This document shows, piece after piece, positions 31,911-40,633 of a stretch of DNA of 64,000 nucleotides. The position numbers and the translations under genes were made by a program. Numbering within the stretch: position 1 is the first letter of the stretch; each line of letters starts with the position of its first letter. Source of the stretch: Actinoplanes philippinensis (GTDB taxonomy: Bacteria; Actinomycetota; Actinomycetes; Mycobacteriales; Micromonosporaceae); NCBI RefSeq assembly GCF_900113015.1, contig NZ_FONV01000010.1, forward strand, positions 433,205 to 497,204. Direction: 5' to 3'. The notes beneath the pieces are model-generated. The model made no database searches. It worked only from the letters and a program-made list of their open reading frames with translations, and had not been told where the DNA came from.

Positions 31911-33228
31911 CACCTGAGAAGATCGGTGACAATCCGGCACGAGAAGGCCGGGGACGCTCCGGCATGAGCGTCACCGGCCGGTTCCAGGTCTCCGGCGTCC
32001 CCGGCTGCCGGGGACGGGTCGCGTCTCTGTCAGAAGTCGAACTCGCCACCGTAGTCGCGGGTGTGGTCGCGGTAGACGGTGTGGTAGTGGATCTGGTCGG
32101 AGTAGACGACCCCTGTCTGGCAATGAACTCGACCCAGACGCTCGGCCCGTCGATGCGAACGTAGTCACCGTGAGTGTCGAGGGCGGTCCCACCGGAGAGG
32201 GCCACGAAGGTCTGGTCCAGCTCCCTCTCGTAGATCTTCAGCAGCTGCTGGGTGGTGGCGTCGTCGGCGTTCGCCACCCACGGCTTGATCGCGGCCAGCA
32301 CCAGCTTCTTCTGCTTCGGCGTGAGGCTCTTCACCGCGATGCCGACCTTCGTCTCCGGGAACTGCCCGTCCTCGCCGGGCCCGACGAGAACGTCCCCGAA
32401 TGACTGGTCCAGCGTGGCCGTGGCCAGCTGTTTCGTGGTGAGGCTCGCGGTCAGCGCGGCCATCGCGGTCTTCTGCGCCTTCATCGACTCGACGGTGGCG
32501 CCGGAGTCGTCGGTGTAGGAGATCGGCTCCACGCCGATGAAGAACGGGCTGGCGCTGACCGCCTTTCCCTTCATGTAGGTGAGGTGGGTGGCCAGGTGGT
32601 GCCCGCCGAAGTCGAGCTGCCAGGTGCCGTCGACCGACGGCGTGCCGAGGAATGCCAGGTAGTAGTAGCCGCTGCCGTAGGTGAGCCCCATGCCGCCACC
32701 GGGCGGTGGGCCACCGGCCGACCCGGACGGTGCGGGCGCCGCGGAGGCGCCGGAGGAGGGCGGTGTTCCGCCGGGAACGCTGCCGCCGGCGTCGGCGGCC
32801 AGGATGTCGTCCGCCGCGACGATGTCCTCGATCTGGTCGAACCCGGTGCCCCGGCCGGTGCCGGCCGCGGCCTTGAGCACGGCGTCGGCCGCGGCGAGCT
32901 GCGTCTCGGTGAGGCTGCCGAGTTCGATGCCGGGCCGGCAGGTTCCGGCGCAGGGCAGGTTGGACCAGGCGGTGGCGTTCTCCTCGGTGAACTCCAGCAG
33001 CACCTCCGTCTTCTGATCGTCACTGAGCGTAGCCAGAAATGCGTTTGCCGCGTTGACGAGACCGGGTAGTCCGGTCCGGCCCCCGGTCGGGTCCTTGATC
33101 GCGGTGGTCCGGGCCGGTCCGGTGTCCTTGCCGGTCGTTCCGGCGTCGGCCGTGGCGATCCCGGCGCCGACCAGCGCGACGGCCGTGGCGACGGTGGCGA
33201 CCCCGCGCCACCGAGTCTTGAGTTTCAC
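31711..33228 (-). CDS. Secreted DUF3500 protein, C-terminus frameshifted
   Basis: A signal peptide (from the GTG, with GGGAG upstream) leads into a DUF3500 domain with LSDDQKTEVLLEF near the start, GGHHLATHLTYM, and SPFFIGVEP. A proline/serine/glycine-rich insert sits near residues 150-185. Near base 32123 one base appears to be missing. The current frame reads EFIARQGSS, but the neighbouring frame reads CQTGVVYSDQIHYHTVYRDH and on to a stop at 32030, which is the normal family ending. The open frame instead runs on through the repeat array to 31711, adding a meaningless tail. It is either a recent pseudogene or a sequencing error. Confidence 0.8.
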   Translation of the reverse strand: MKLKTRWRGVATVATAVALVGAGIATADAGTTGKDTGPARTTAIKDPTGGRTGLPGLVNAANAFLATLSDDQKTEVLLEFTEENATAWSNLPCAGTCRPGIELGSLTETQLAAADAVLKAAAGTGRGTGFDQIEDIVAADDILAADAGGSVPGGTPPSSGASAAPAPSGSAGGPPPGGGMGLTYGSGYYYLAFLGTPSVDGTWQLDFGGHHLATHLTYMKGKAVSASPFFIGVEPISYTDDSGATVESMKAQKTAMAALTASLTTKQLATATLDQSFGDVLVGPGEDGQFPETKVGIAVKSLTPKQKKLVLAAIKPWVANADDATTQQLLKIYERELDQTFVALSGGTALDTHGDYVRIDGPSVWVEFIARQGSSTPTRSTTTPSTATTPATTVASSTSDRDATRPRQPGTPETWNRPVTLMPERPRPSRAGLSPIFSGGRRADRSRAGRRAEVSSAGQPVECGPPGRGVECGRAGRGVECGPPAEVSSVGGRADVSSAAGGQTS

Positions 33229-33354
33229 GCACTTCTCCCTTGCGATGAGGCCCCCGCCGATTCGCAACAGAATTGTTGACAACTGGAGTGACGGTGCACA
33301 AGGCATCCGGCCGAGGTCAAAGGAGATCGACAGGTTCCTCAGTCCTGGCGCACA

Positions 33355-33394
33355 AAGAAGGGCCGCGGCATGGCCACCGCGGCCCTTCTTCTTT
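33355..33394. terminator. Strong hairpin between divergent genes
   Basis: AAGAAGGGCCGCGG pairs with CCGCGGCCCTTCTT and is followed by CTTT on the plus strand, and by TTTG on the minus strand. It looks like an intrinsic terminator, yet no gene ends here: it lies between two divergent starts. It may end a small RNA or insulate the two promoters. Confidence 0.6.
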
Positions 33395-33434
33395 AACCCC
33401 CCGGATAAGGTCTGTAGCGAGCGCCGTCAATTTA

Positions 33435-33446
33435 GGGAGCGCTCCC
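33435..33446. promoter_or_regulatory. LacI/CebR-type operator GGGAGCGCTCCC
   Basis: A perfect 12-bp palindrome, flanked as TTTA...ATCG, is identical in core to the operators bound by LacI-family sugar regulators such as CebR in Streptomyces. It lies 105 bases upstream of the PL4 lyase start, where repression by a saccharide-responsive LacI protein makes sense. No LacI gene is in the window. Confidence 0.72.
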
Positions 33447-33551
33447 ATCGGGTGTCAAACAGGCCCGAGAAATTTTTTCGCGACGACGAGCAACCTTCTG
33501 CCGTCCGGAGATCACCTATGCCATGTCCCCCCGACTCGCATAGGTGGTCGC

Positions 33552-35192
33552 ATGTCCAACCCCGCACACCGTCGCCCCGCTTCGCGGAAGCGCCGTAAGG
33601 CTCTGGCGGCGGGCCTCGCCTCCGTAGCGGTCCTGCTCGGCGCCGGCCTGCTGGGTGTCGGCCAGCCCTGGGCGAACGCGGCGGCGAACGTCAGTTTCGA
33701 CACCGGCACCGGGCTGGCGTTCACGATCAACGGCACCAACGGCAACATGATCTCGCTCAAGCACGACGGCACCGAGCTCGCCGCGTCCGGCCAAGCCGCC
33801 GGCCAGTTCGAGTCCGGGTGGTCCTCCGCGACCGTGACCGGCAAGACCTTCAACGGCGGCAGCTCGATCCTGGTGAGTGTGGCGAACACGTCGATCGGCG
33901 TGACCCAGTACTACTTCGCCCGCAAGAACGACAACACCGTCTACATGGCGACCAACATCAGCAAGGCGCTGAACCCGGGTGAGGCCCGTTTCATCGCCCG
34001 GCTCAAGCCGTCGCTGCTGACCACGTCACCGGTCGCGGCGAAGACGGGTGGCTTCGGCACCACCGTCGAGGGTTCGGACGTCTTCGCCAACGGCTCCGGG
34101 CAGACCGCGTCGAAGTTCTACAGCTCGCAGCGGCTCGTCGCGCAGAAGCCGTTCGGCGCGAGCGGGTCCGGGCACGGCGCGTTCATCCTTCCCGCATACA
34201 CCGACATGTCCTCGGGCGGCCCGTTCTTCCGCGACATCGAGGTCAACGACACCGGCAGCGCGGTCAACATCACGCATTACATGTTCAGCGGACACCAGCA
34301 GACCGAGGCGCTGCGGCTGGGCCTGCACGGCCCGTACGCCCTCGCTCTCACCGGCGGCGAGGCGCCCGCCGCCCGCAGCATGGACTTCCTGGCGTCCTTC
34401 ATCCCCGGCATGCTCTCCAACGCGCAGCGGGGCGGGGTCAGCGGCACCGCGTCGGGCACCTGGAACGGGCTGACCGCCACGGTCGCGCTGGCCGGGCCGA
34501 ACGGCCAGTACTGGGGCCAGGTCAAGTCGGGCAAGTTCGTGATCGGCCACGTGAAGCCGGGCACCTACACCGCCACCCTGTACGCCGGTGAGCTGGCCGT
34601 CGGCGCCACCAAGTCGATCACCGTGACGGCCGGCGCGACGACCACCCTGGCGATGACCGGCAGTGTTCCGGCGGCCGGCACACTCTTCCAGCTGGGCACG
34701 TTCGACGGCACCCCGGCCGGCTTCCTGAACGCCGACCGGATCGAGACGATGCACCCGTCGGACTCGCGGATGTCGGCGTGGAAGTCGAGCGGCTACACGA
34801 CCGGCGGCGGCGCGGCGAAGTTCCCGATGGCCGAGTTCAAGTCGGTCAACTCACCGGCGGCGCTGAACTTCACCCTCGCGTCGGTGCCGGCGAACGGCGT
34901 CAAGCTGCGCATCGCCACCACGTCGAGCTTCGCCGGCGGGCGCCCGGCCGTCGCGATCGGCGGTTACACCTCCCCGGCGTCGGCCTCACCGGCTCCGGCG
35001 AACCTGAACTCGCGCAACGTCACCCGTGGCACGTGGCGCGGCATCAACACCACCTACACCTTCACGATCCCGGCGAGCGCCCTGAAGACCGGCAGCAACA
35101 CTCTGTCGATCTCGGTGGTGAGCGGCAGCAGCGGAGAGACGTTCCTCAGCCCGAACGTCATCTTCGACGCGCTGGCCCTCGACCCGGCGTGA
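33552..35192 (+). CDS. Secreted rhamnogalacturonan lyase, polysaccharide lyase family 4
   Basis: A 546-residue exported enzyme that would cleave the rhamnogalacturonan I backbone of pectin by beta-elimination. It has a basic N-region and hydrophobic helix (cleavage near residue 44), a large N-terminal beta-sandwich domain (about 45-295, with ARFIARLKPSLL, GHGAFILPAYTDMSSGGPFF and HYMFSGHQQTEALRLGLHGPY), a fibronectin-III-like domain (about 298-370, GTYTATLYAGELAVG) and a C-terminal carbohydrate-binding-like domain. This three-domain layout is that of PL4 enzymes. AGGTGG precedes the ATG. The LacI-type operator upstream supports substrate-dependent control. Confidence 0.87.
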   Translation: MSNPAHRRPASRKRRKALAAGLASVAVLLGAGLLGVGQPWANAAANVSFDTGTGLAFTINGTNGNMISLKHDGTELAASGQAAGQFESGWSSATVTGKTFNGGSSILVSVANTSIGVTQYYFARKNDNTVYMATNISKALNPGEARFIARLKPSLLTTSPVAAKTGGFGTTVEGSDVFANGSGQTASKFYSSQRLVAQKPFGASGSGHGAFILPAYTDMSSGGPFFRDIEVNDTGSAVNITHYMFSGHQQTEALRLGLHGPYALALTGGEAPAARSMDFLASFIPGMLSNAQRGGVSGTASGTWNGLTATVALAGPNGQYWGQVKSGKFVIGHVKPGTYTATLYAGELAVGATKSITVTAGATTTLAMTGSVPAAGTLFQLGTFDGTPAGFLNADRIETMHPSDSRMSAWKSSGYTTGGGAAKFPMAEFKSVNSPAALNFTLASVPANGVKLRIATTSSFAGGRPAVAIGGYTSPASASPAPANLNSRNVTRGTWRGINTTYTFTIPASALKTGSNTLSISVVSGSSGETFLSPNVIFDALALDPA

Positions 35193-35252
35193 AGCCTCCG
35201 GATCGGCCGCGGCGTCCCGCCAGGCGACACGGCCGATCCGGTCCATGAGAAG

Positions 35253-35284
35253 GGCGGGCCGGTCACCGTGACCGGTCCGCCTTT
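35253..35284 (+). terminator. Terminator after the PL4 lyase gene
   Basis: GGCGGGCCGGTCAC pairs with GTGACCGGTCCGCC (one G-U pair, one-base loop) and is followed by TTT. It lies 60 bases after the lyase stop. Confidence 0.7.
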
Positions 35285-35486
35285 CCGCACTCCGGTCCGG
35301 TACGGCCGGAGCCACGTCCCGGAGCCGCCGGAAGGCTGGTCCGGATCAGCCGAACGGACAATCCGGTTCCGTAACGTCGCAACGCTGACGGATCGTCGCT
35401 CAACCGTGATCTACCAGCGCGTCAAACGGGTACGCCTGTCGATTCATGGATGCGTAATCTCCTGTTCCTGAGAATGAGGAGCACCC

Positions 35487-37082
35487 ATGAGGTACACGCG
35501 TAGCGTGCTCGTCGCGGCGATCGCCACCACCACCGTGTTGGCGTCCACCCCCGCCGCCGAGGCCGCTCTCCAGGCCGTCTCGTCGACCGAAGTCGTCCGG
35601 CACGGGATCACTCTGCGGCTGGACCGCACGCCGGTCACCGCACGCCCGGCCACCGGCAAGGGCGCGACCCGGGCCGACTTCGACGGCGACAACCGTGACG
35701 ACGTCGCCGTCTTCAGCTGGGGCGGCGTCTCCGTCACCTACTCCTCCGCGGCCCACCGGGACGCGCTGCGGACCGCCGTCACCGGCGGCGACACCGGCGG
35801 ATTCGGCATGGCCATGACGGTCGGCAACTTCAACGGCGACCGGTATGACGACCTCGCCCTCGGCGACTACCGCGAACCCGACCTGCGGGCCATGGGATAC
35901 GAGGCCGGCGCGGTCTGGATCATCCCAGGTGGCCCCGGAGGTCTTCAGGTCGAGCGGGCTCAGCACTTCAATCAGAGCACCGCCGGGGTGCCGGGCGCCT
36001 CGGCACAGGGCGACTGGTTCGGGTTCTCGCTGGCGGCCGGTGACATCACCGGAGACGGCCGTGACGAACTGGCCGTCGGCCTCCCGCTCAAGGAGATCAA
36101 CGGCAGGGAGGACGCCGGTGCCGTGATCGTGCTGAAGGGCACGGCGAACGGTGTCTCCAGCGCCAACACCCGCTGGCTCAGCCAGGCCACCACCGGGGTG
36201 CCCGGCGCGGCCTCGACCAACGACAAGTTCGGCCTGGACGTGGCGATCGGCCGGGTCGACAAGAACCGCTACCAGGAGCTGATCGTGGGCGCCCCCGGTG
36301 AGCGTCCGGACACCCATTCGTCGGGCAGCGGCACCGTCACACAGTTCTGGGGCGGCGCCGGCGGGGTGTCGCTCGCCAAGGTCACCGCGATCACCGGTGG
36401 CCAGCTCGCCTACAAGCTCAACCGGCCGAACGTGTACCTCTGGGAGCTGGGCGCCGAACTGGCGGTCGGCGACACCAACGGCGACGGGTACGGGGAGATC
36501 ATCTGTGGCGCGGGCGGAGCACAGTCGGGTTACAACGGCAACATCTACGGTGGCGCCGTCGTGACCATCGCGGGCCGGGCCACCGGGCTCTCCACCAGCG
36601 GTGCCGTCCTGATCACCCAGGAGAGTGCCGGAGTGGCCGGCGGCACCGAGGCCTACGACCGGTTCGGTGACAACATCGCGGTCGGGGACGTGACCCTCGA
36701 CGGCCGCGCCGATGTGCTGGTCGGTGTCCCCGGGGAGAACGCCGAGGCCGGCACGGTGGTGCTGCTGCGCGGCTCGGCCAAGGGCCTGACCGGTGCCGGT
36801 TCCCGCACGATCAGCCAGTCGACGGCCGGGGTACCGGGTGGCGCCGAGCGTGGCGACCGGTTCGGCGCTGAGGTGGCGCTACTCAACCTCAACGGTTCCG
36901 GTGGTCTCGACGCGCTGGTGAGCAGCCCGGACGAGGAGGTGCCCGGCGACCAGGCGGGGTACGCCACCGGCACGATCACCCGCTTCCTCGGCGGTTCCGC
37001 CGGGCTCGGCAGCCCGACCTTGACCGACGGACGGTTCCTCAGCACCAACGGCATCTCCTACGGAACGACCATCGCGTCATGA
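35487..37082 (+). CDS. Secreted FG-GAP / integrin-alpha-like beta-propeller protein
   Basis: A 531-residue exported protein with a signal peptide (to about residue 27) and about seven FG-GAP repeats, each with a DxDGDxxDD-like calcium loop (for example DFDGDNRDD, DITGDGRDE, DTNGDGYGE) and recurring STAGVPG segments. These repeats fold as a beta-propeller used for binding. No catalytic domain is seen. GAGGAG precedes the ATG. The stop overlaps the ATG of the RTX-type gene (ATGA), so the two are made together. No sortase or transmembrane anchor is visible. Confidence 0.86.
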   Translation: MRYTRSVLVAAIATTTVLASTPAAEAALQAVSSTEVVRHGITLRLDRTPVTARPATGKGATRADFDGDNRDDVAVFSWGGVSVTYSSAAHRDALRTAVTGGDTGGFGMAMTVGNFNGDRYDDLALGDYREPDLRAMGYEAGAVWIIPGGPGGLQVERAQHFNQSTAGVPGASAQGDWFGFSLAAGDITGDGRDELAVGLPLKEINGREDAGAVIVLKGTANGVSSANTRWLSQATTGVPGAASTNDKFGLDVAIGRVDKNRYQELIVGAPGERPDTHSSGSGTVTQFWGGAGGVSLAKVTAITGGQLAYKLNRPNVYLWELGAELAVGDTNGDGYGEIICGAGGAQSGYNGNIYGGAVVTIAGRATGLSTSGAVLITQESAGVAGGTEAYDRFGDNIAVGDVTLDGRADVLVGVPGENAEAGTVVLLRGSAKGLTGAGSRTISQSTAGVPGGAERGDRFGAEVALLNLNGSGGLDALVSSPDEEVPGDQAGYATGTITRFLGGSAGLGSPTLTDGRFLSTNGISYGTTIAS

Positions 37083-38575
37083 GGAGCCTCGTGATCACGA
37101 ACCCACTGCGTGCCGGTCTGGTCACGGCCACCGTCCTGACCGGACTGGTGATCAGCGGCCCGGCCCAAGCGGCCGCCGTCGGGACCGCGCAGGTGGTGAA
37201 CCGGACCCAGATCCTGTTCAAGGCCGCCGGCAAGCGGGTCAACTACGTGACGATCACCCGCTCCGGCAACACGGTGACCATCGACGACCGGGTGACGCTG
37301 AAGCCGGGCAAGGGCTGCAAGCAGGTCTCCGGCGACAAGACCCGGGTCCGCTGCACCACCTCCGGCGCGCCGACGTGGGGCAGCATCCAGACCTACGACC
37401 TGAACGACACGATCGTCAACAAAGCCGACCTGGGACTGTCGATCCGGGCCGGCAGCGGGACCAACAAGATCGTCGGTGGGCCGCGGCGGGAGGATCTGTA
37501 CGGCGGCGACGACCGGGACACCATCTACGGCAACGGCGGCAACGACTACATCTACCCCGGTTACGGCAGCAACGTGGTGTACGGCGGCGCCGGTGACGAC
37601 GACATCCGCGGTGGTGGCGACGCCGACCTCATCTACGGCGAGGCCGGCAACGACCGGATCGACCCGGGCGCCGGCAACGACTGGGTGCGCGGCGGTCCCG
37701 GCGACGACATCTTCGACGAGGCGACCGGGCGGGACACCCTGTTCGGCGACGACGGCAGCGACAGCTTCTACCAGGGCGGCTGGAACGGCGTGGCCCGCGA
37801 CACCATCCACGGTGGAGCCGGTTGGGACGCCGTCGAGTACATGGCCCGCAGCCGGCCGGTGTCAGCCGACCCGGACGGCAGGACCGGCGACGACGGCCAG
37901 TCCGGTGAGGGCGACTCGATCGGCGCCGACGTGGAGATGCTGCGCGGCGGCCGGGGCAACGACTGGCTGGCCGGCAACGCCGGGAACAACACGCTCGACG
38001 GCGGCGAGGGCAACGACACACTGTACGGGCTGGGCGGTGACGACCAGCTGTCCGGCGGCGAGGGCAACGGCAACGACAAGCTGTACGGCGGTCTCGGCAA
38101 CGACGAGCTGAACGCCGACTACGGCAATGACCTGCTGTACGGCGGGTCCGGCGTCGACACCGTCAGCTACGTGTACCGCGTGGTCCCGGTGAAGGCCGAC
38201 CTGGACGGCCAGACCGGTGACGACGGTTCCGGCAGCGAGCAGGACACCATCGGCGCCGACGTGGAGAACCTGTGGGGCGGCTGGGCCGACGACGTGCTCA
38301 CCGGCAACGGGTCCGCCAACCTGATCCACGGATCGTCCGGCGCGGACGTGATCCGCGGTGGTGGCGGTGACGACACCCTGTATGCCGACGACGGCTCCCG
38401 CGCGGGTGTCGACCGGCTCTTCGGTGAGGCCGGCGACGACACGCTCTACGGCGGCGGATTCGAGGAGTTCAACCGCTACGCCCTCGACGGCGGTGACGGC
38501 ACCGACGCCTGCCTGCACGAGTACTCCTACGGCACCGGCGAGCGCATCGACTGCGAGAGCACCGGCACCGAGTGA
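37079..38575 (+). CDS. Secreted RTX-type calcium-binding repeat protein
   Basis: A 498-residue exported protein. The signal peptide (to about residue 31) is followed by a beta-rich N-terminal region with two cysteines and then by many GGxGxDxhx nonapeptides (from about residue 135, such as GGAGDDDIR, GEAGNDRID, GGEGNDTLY) that form calcium-bound parallel beta-rolls. A repeated DGQTGDDGxxxE...IGADVE module occurs twice. The N-terminal signal peptide implies Sec export rather than type I secretion. It is translationally coupled to the FG-GAP gene upstream, so both calcium-dependent proteins may form one extracellular structure (inference). Confidence 0.88.
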   Translation: MRSLVITNPLRAGLVTATVLTGLVISGPAQAAAVGTAQVVNRTQILFKAAGKRVNYVTITRSGNTVTIDDRVTLKPGKGCKQVSGDKTRVRCTTSGAPTWGSIQTYDLNDTIVNKADLGLSIRAGSGTNKIVGGPRREDLYGGDDRDTIYGNGGNDYIYPGYGSNVVYGGAGDDDIRGGGDADLIYGEAGNDRIDPGAGNDWVRGGPGDDIFDEATGRDTLFGDDGSDSFYQGGWNGVARDTIHGGAGWDAVEYMARSRPVSADPDGRTGDDGQSGEGDSIGADVEMLRGGRGNDWLAGNAGNNTLDGGEGNDTLYGLGGDDQLSGGEGNGNDKLYGGLGNDELNADYGNDLLYGGSGVDTVSYVYRVVPVKADLDGQTGDDGSGSEQDTIGADVENLWGGWADDVLTGNGSANLIHGSSGADVIRGGGGDDTLYADDGSRAGVDRLFGEAGDDTLYGGGFEEFNRYALDGGDGTDACLHEYSYGTGERIDCESTGTE

Positions 38576-38653
38576 CCGGGGACGGTGGACAGGATCCGGG
38601 CATCCGACCGGCTCCTGTCCACCGGGGTTCATCAACGGTTCAATGTGGTCACC

Positions 38654-38659
38654 TATAAA
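38654..38659 (+). promoter_or_regulatory. -10 element (TATAAA), leaderless start
   Basis: TATAAA ends six bases before the GTG chosen for the GT39-like gene, placing the transcript start on the start codon. The -35 is not clear. Confidence 0.5.
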
Positions 38660-38665
38660 CGGCCG

Positions 38666-40144
38666 GTGACCGCCACCGTCGATCTGCCGTCCTCAGTGGC
38701 GCCGCCCGCCGCGCGCCCGCACCGTCGCCTCCGGACGGACCGGCTCCACTGGCTGGGTCCCGCTCTGCTGGCCGCCGCGGTCACCGGTTACCAGCTGCAG
38801 AAACCGCAGTTGTGGCGGGACGAGCTGGCCACCCTGAGCGCCGCCGGCCGGTCCGCCGCCGACCTGTCCCGGCTGGCCGAGAGCATCGACGCGGTGCTGG
38901 TCCCCTACTACTGGGTGCTGCACTTCTGGATGGCCGTGGCGGGCGACTCGCCGCGCGCTCTGCGGTTGCCGTCCGTGCTGGCCGTGGTGGCGACGGCAGC
39001 ACTGCTGACGGTGCTCGGGTCGCGGCTCTTCACGGTCCGGGCCGGAGTGTTCGCCGGGCTGCTCTTCGCGGTGCTGCCGGCCGTCACCCGGTACGGGCAG
39101 GAGGCCCGCCCGTACGCCCTCGCCGCTCTGGCCGCGACCGCAGCGACGCTGATGCTGGTCGAGGCGCTGCGGCACGGTGGCCGGTGGCGCTGGGTGCTGT
39201 ACGCCCTCGCCGTTCTGGCCCTCGGCGGTCTGCACCTGGTCGCCCTGACGCTGCTGACCGGACATGCGGCGGTCGTCGTCCACCAGGCGGTCCGCACCCG
39301 CTCGTGGCGGCCCTTCCCGCCCGCCGCGCTCGCCGTCACGGTCGCTTGCGCGGCGCTGGTCCCGCTGGCGCTGAACGGCCGAGCCCAGCTGACCACCCAG
39401 CTCGGCGCGAAACCGCACCCGCCGACCCCGGAGGGTGTCCTGCACCTGCTCGAGCAGATCAGCCTCTCCACCTCGATCGGCGGCCTGCTGCTCGGCCTCT
39501 GCCTGCTGGGCGTGGCCGACCGGCGGGCCCGGACGGGCGCCCTGACGATCGTGCTCCCGCTCGCCGCCATGGTCACGATCTCCACCGTGAGCCCCATCTG
39601 GCACCCGCGTTACCTGTTCTTCCTCCTGCCGCTGATCTGCCTGCTGGCCGGCGTGGCGGCGGCCCGGACGCCGTGGCCGATCGGGCTCGCCCTGGTCCTG
39701 GTCGTCGGCCTGCTCGGCCTGCCCGACCAGCGGTTCTTCCGCGGTTCGCACGAGAAGCGGACCGCCGAGCTCGTCGACTACCGCGGCGCGGCCCGGATCA
39801 TCGCCCACGAGCGGCAGGCCGGTGACGCGATCGTCTACAAGCGGGACGGCTGGCAGTTCGCCGACATCGCCATCGAGTACTACCTGGGCCCGGCCGTGCC
39901 CCGCGACGCGCTGGCCGCGCAGAGCCGGAACACGGCGGGAGGCTACTGGACCCCGGAGCGCACCGACGCGGCGGCCGCCCTGGCCGGTGACACCCGGGTG
40001 TGGGCGGTCGTCCCCGACAACGTGACGACCGGCGCGCCCAACACCCTGCCGCAGCCGGCGCTGACCGCGCTGCAGCGCGACTTCACGCTCTCCCGCACGT
40101 GGCGGGTCTCCGGTTTCCAGATTCACCTTTTCGTACGCCGATAG
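38666..40144 (+). CDS. GT39-like polytopic glycosyltransferase
   Basis: A 492-residue membrane protein of the GT-C superfamily. The first helix is followed by PQLWRDELATLS, whose Asp-Glu matches the catalytic acidic loop, and later by GQEARPYALAALA and WHPRYLFFLLP, all typical of bacterial GT39/ArnT-like proteins. About eleven helices span residues 25-370, and a small extracellular C-terminal domain follows. It should move a sugar from a polyprenyl-phosphate carrier to an outer-face acceptor. The GTG at this position is chosen because a -10 element places the transcript start on it; a GTG 81 bases upstream is possible. Confidence 0.83.
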   Translation: MTATVDLPSSVAPPAARPHRRLRTDRLHWLGPALLAAAVTGYQLQKPQLWRDELATLSAAGRSAADLSRLAESIDAVLVPYYWVLHFWMAVAGDSPRALRLPSVLAVVATAALLTVLGSRLFTVRAGVFAGLLFAVLPAVTRYGQEARPYALAALAATAATLMLVEALRHGGRWRWVLYALAVLALGGLHLVALTLLTGHAAVVVHQAVRTRSWRPFPPAALAVTVACAALVPLALNGRAQLTTQLGAKPHPPTPEGVLHLLEQISLSTSIGGLLLGLCLLGVADRRARTGALTIVLPLAAMVTISTVSPIWHPRYLFFLLPLICLLAGVAAARTPWPIGLALVLVVGLLGLPDQRFFRGSHEKRTAELVDYRGAARIIAHERQAGDAIVYKRDGWQFADIAIEYYLGPAVPRDALAAQSRNTAGGYWTPERTDAAAALAGDTRVWAVVPDNVTTGAPNTLPQPALTALQRDFTLSRTWRVSGFQIHLFVRR

Positions 40145-40159
40145 CCGCGCCCGATCCGA

Positions 40160-40375
40160 TCAGAGGTCGAACTCCCCGTCGTGCACGCCGCCGGTGAACG
40201 CGTCCCACTCCGCCTTGGTGAAGAACAGGATGGTGGTGGGGTCGGTCGAGTTGCGCATCGCCGCGCCGCCGTCGGGCAGGCGGGCGATCTCCACGTACTC
40301 CCCGCCGGGCTCTCCCGACCGGAGCCACTCGGCAGCACCGGCATCGAACGACGCGGCATAGGTCTTCTCGCTCAC
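40160..40375 (-). CDS. DUF397 protein
   Basis: A 71-residue protein of the actinobacterial DUF397 family, whose signatures are WxRS...GEYVEIARLPDGGAAMRNS and the ending FTKAEWDAFTGGVHDGEFD. Members usually sit beside an XRE-type regulator and often act with it in developmental or antibiotic regulation; here no such partner is adjacent. The GTG is chosen because AAGGGGG lies close upstream and the family starts here. It converges with the GT39-like gene. Confidence 0.87.
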   Translation of the reverse strand: MSEKTYAASFDAGAAEWLRSGEPGGEYVEIARLPDGGAAMRNSTDPTTILFFTKAEWDAFTGGVHDGEFDL

Positions 40376-40633
40376 TGTGCCCCCTTCGGTAATGGGCGCC
40401 ATCAGCAGACCGCGGCCCTCCCTCGCCGAGGGGGGCCGCGGGCCGATGGTGTGCCGCCAACGCTATCGAGGCGGTTCGTGGCGGGCGAGCGCGCTGACGT
40501 GTTCCGGATACTCGGTTCCCCCGGAGGAGACCCGATCCCGGCGGCCCGTACCCCGAAGATCTTGAATATGGAGTTGTAGCTGGGAGATTGCTGGGTATGC
40601 GGTGGAACACATCACGCAAGTGGAGGTGCGTCC

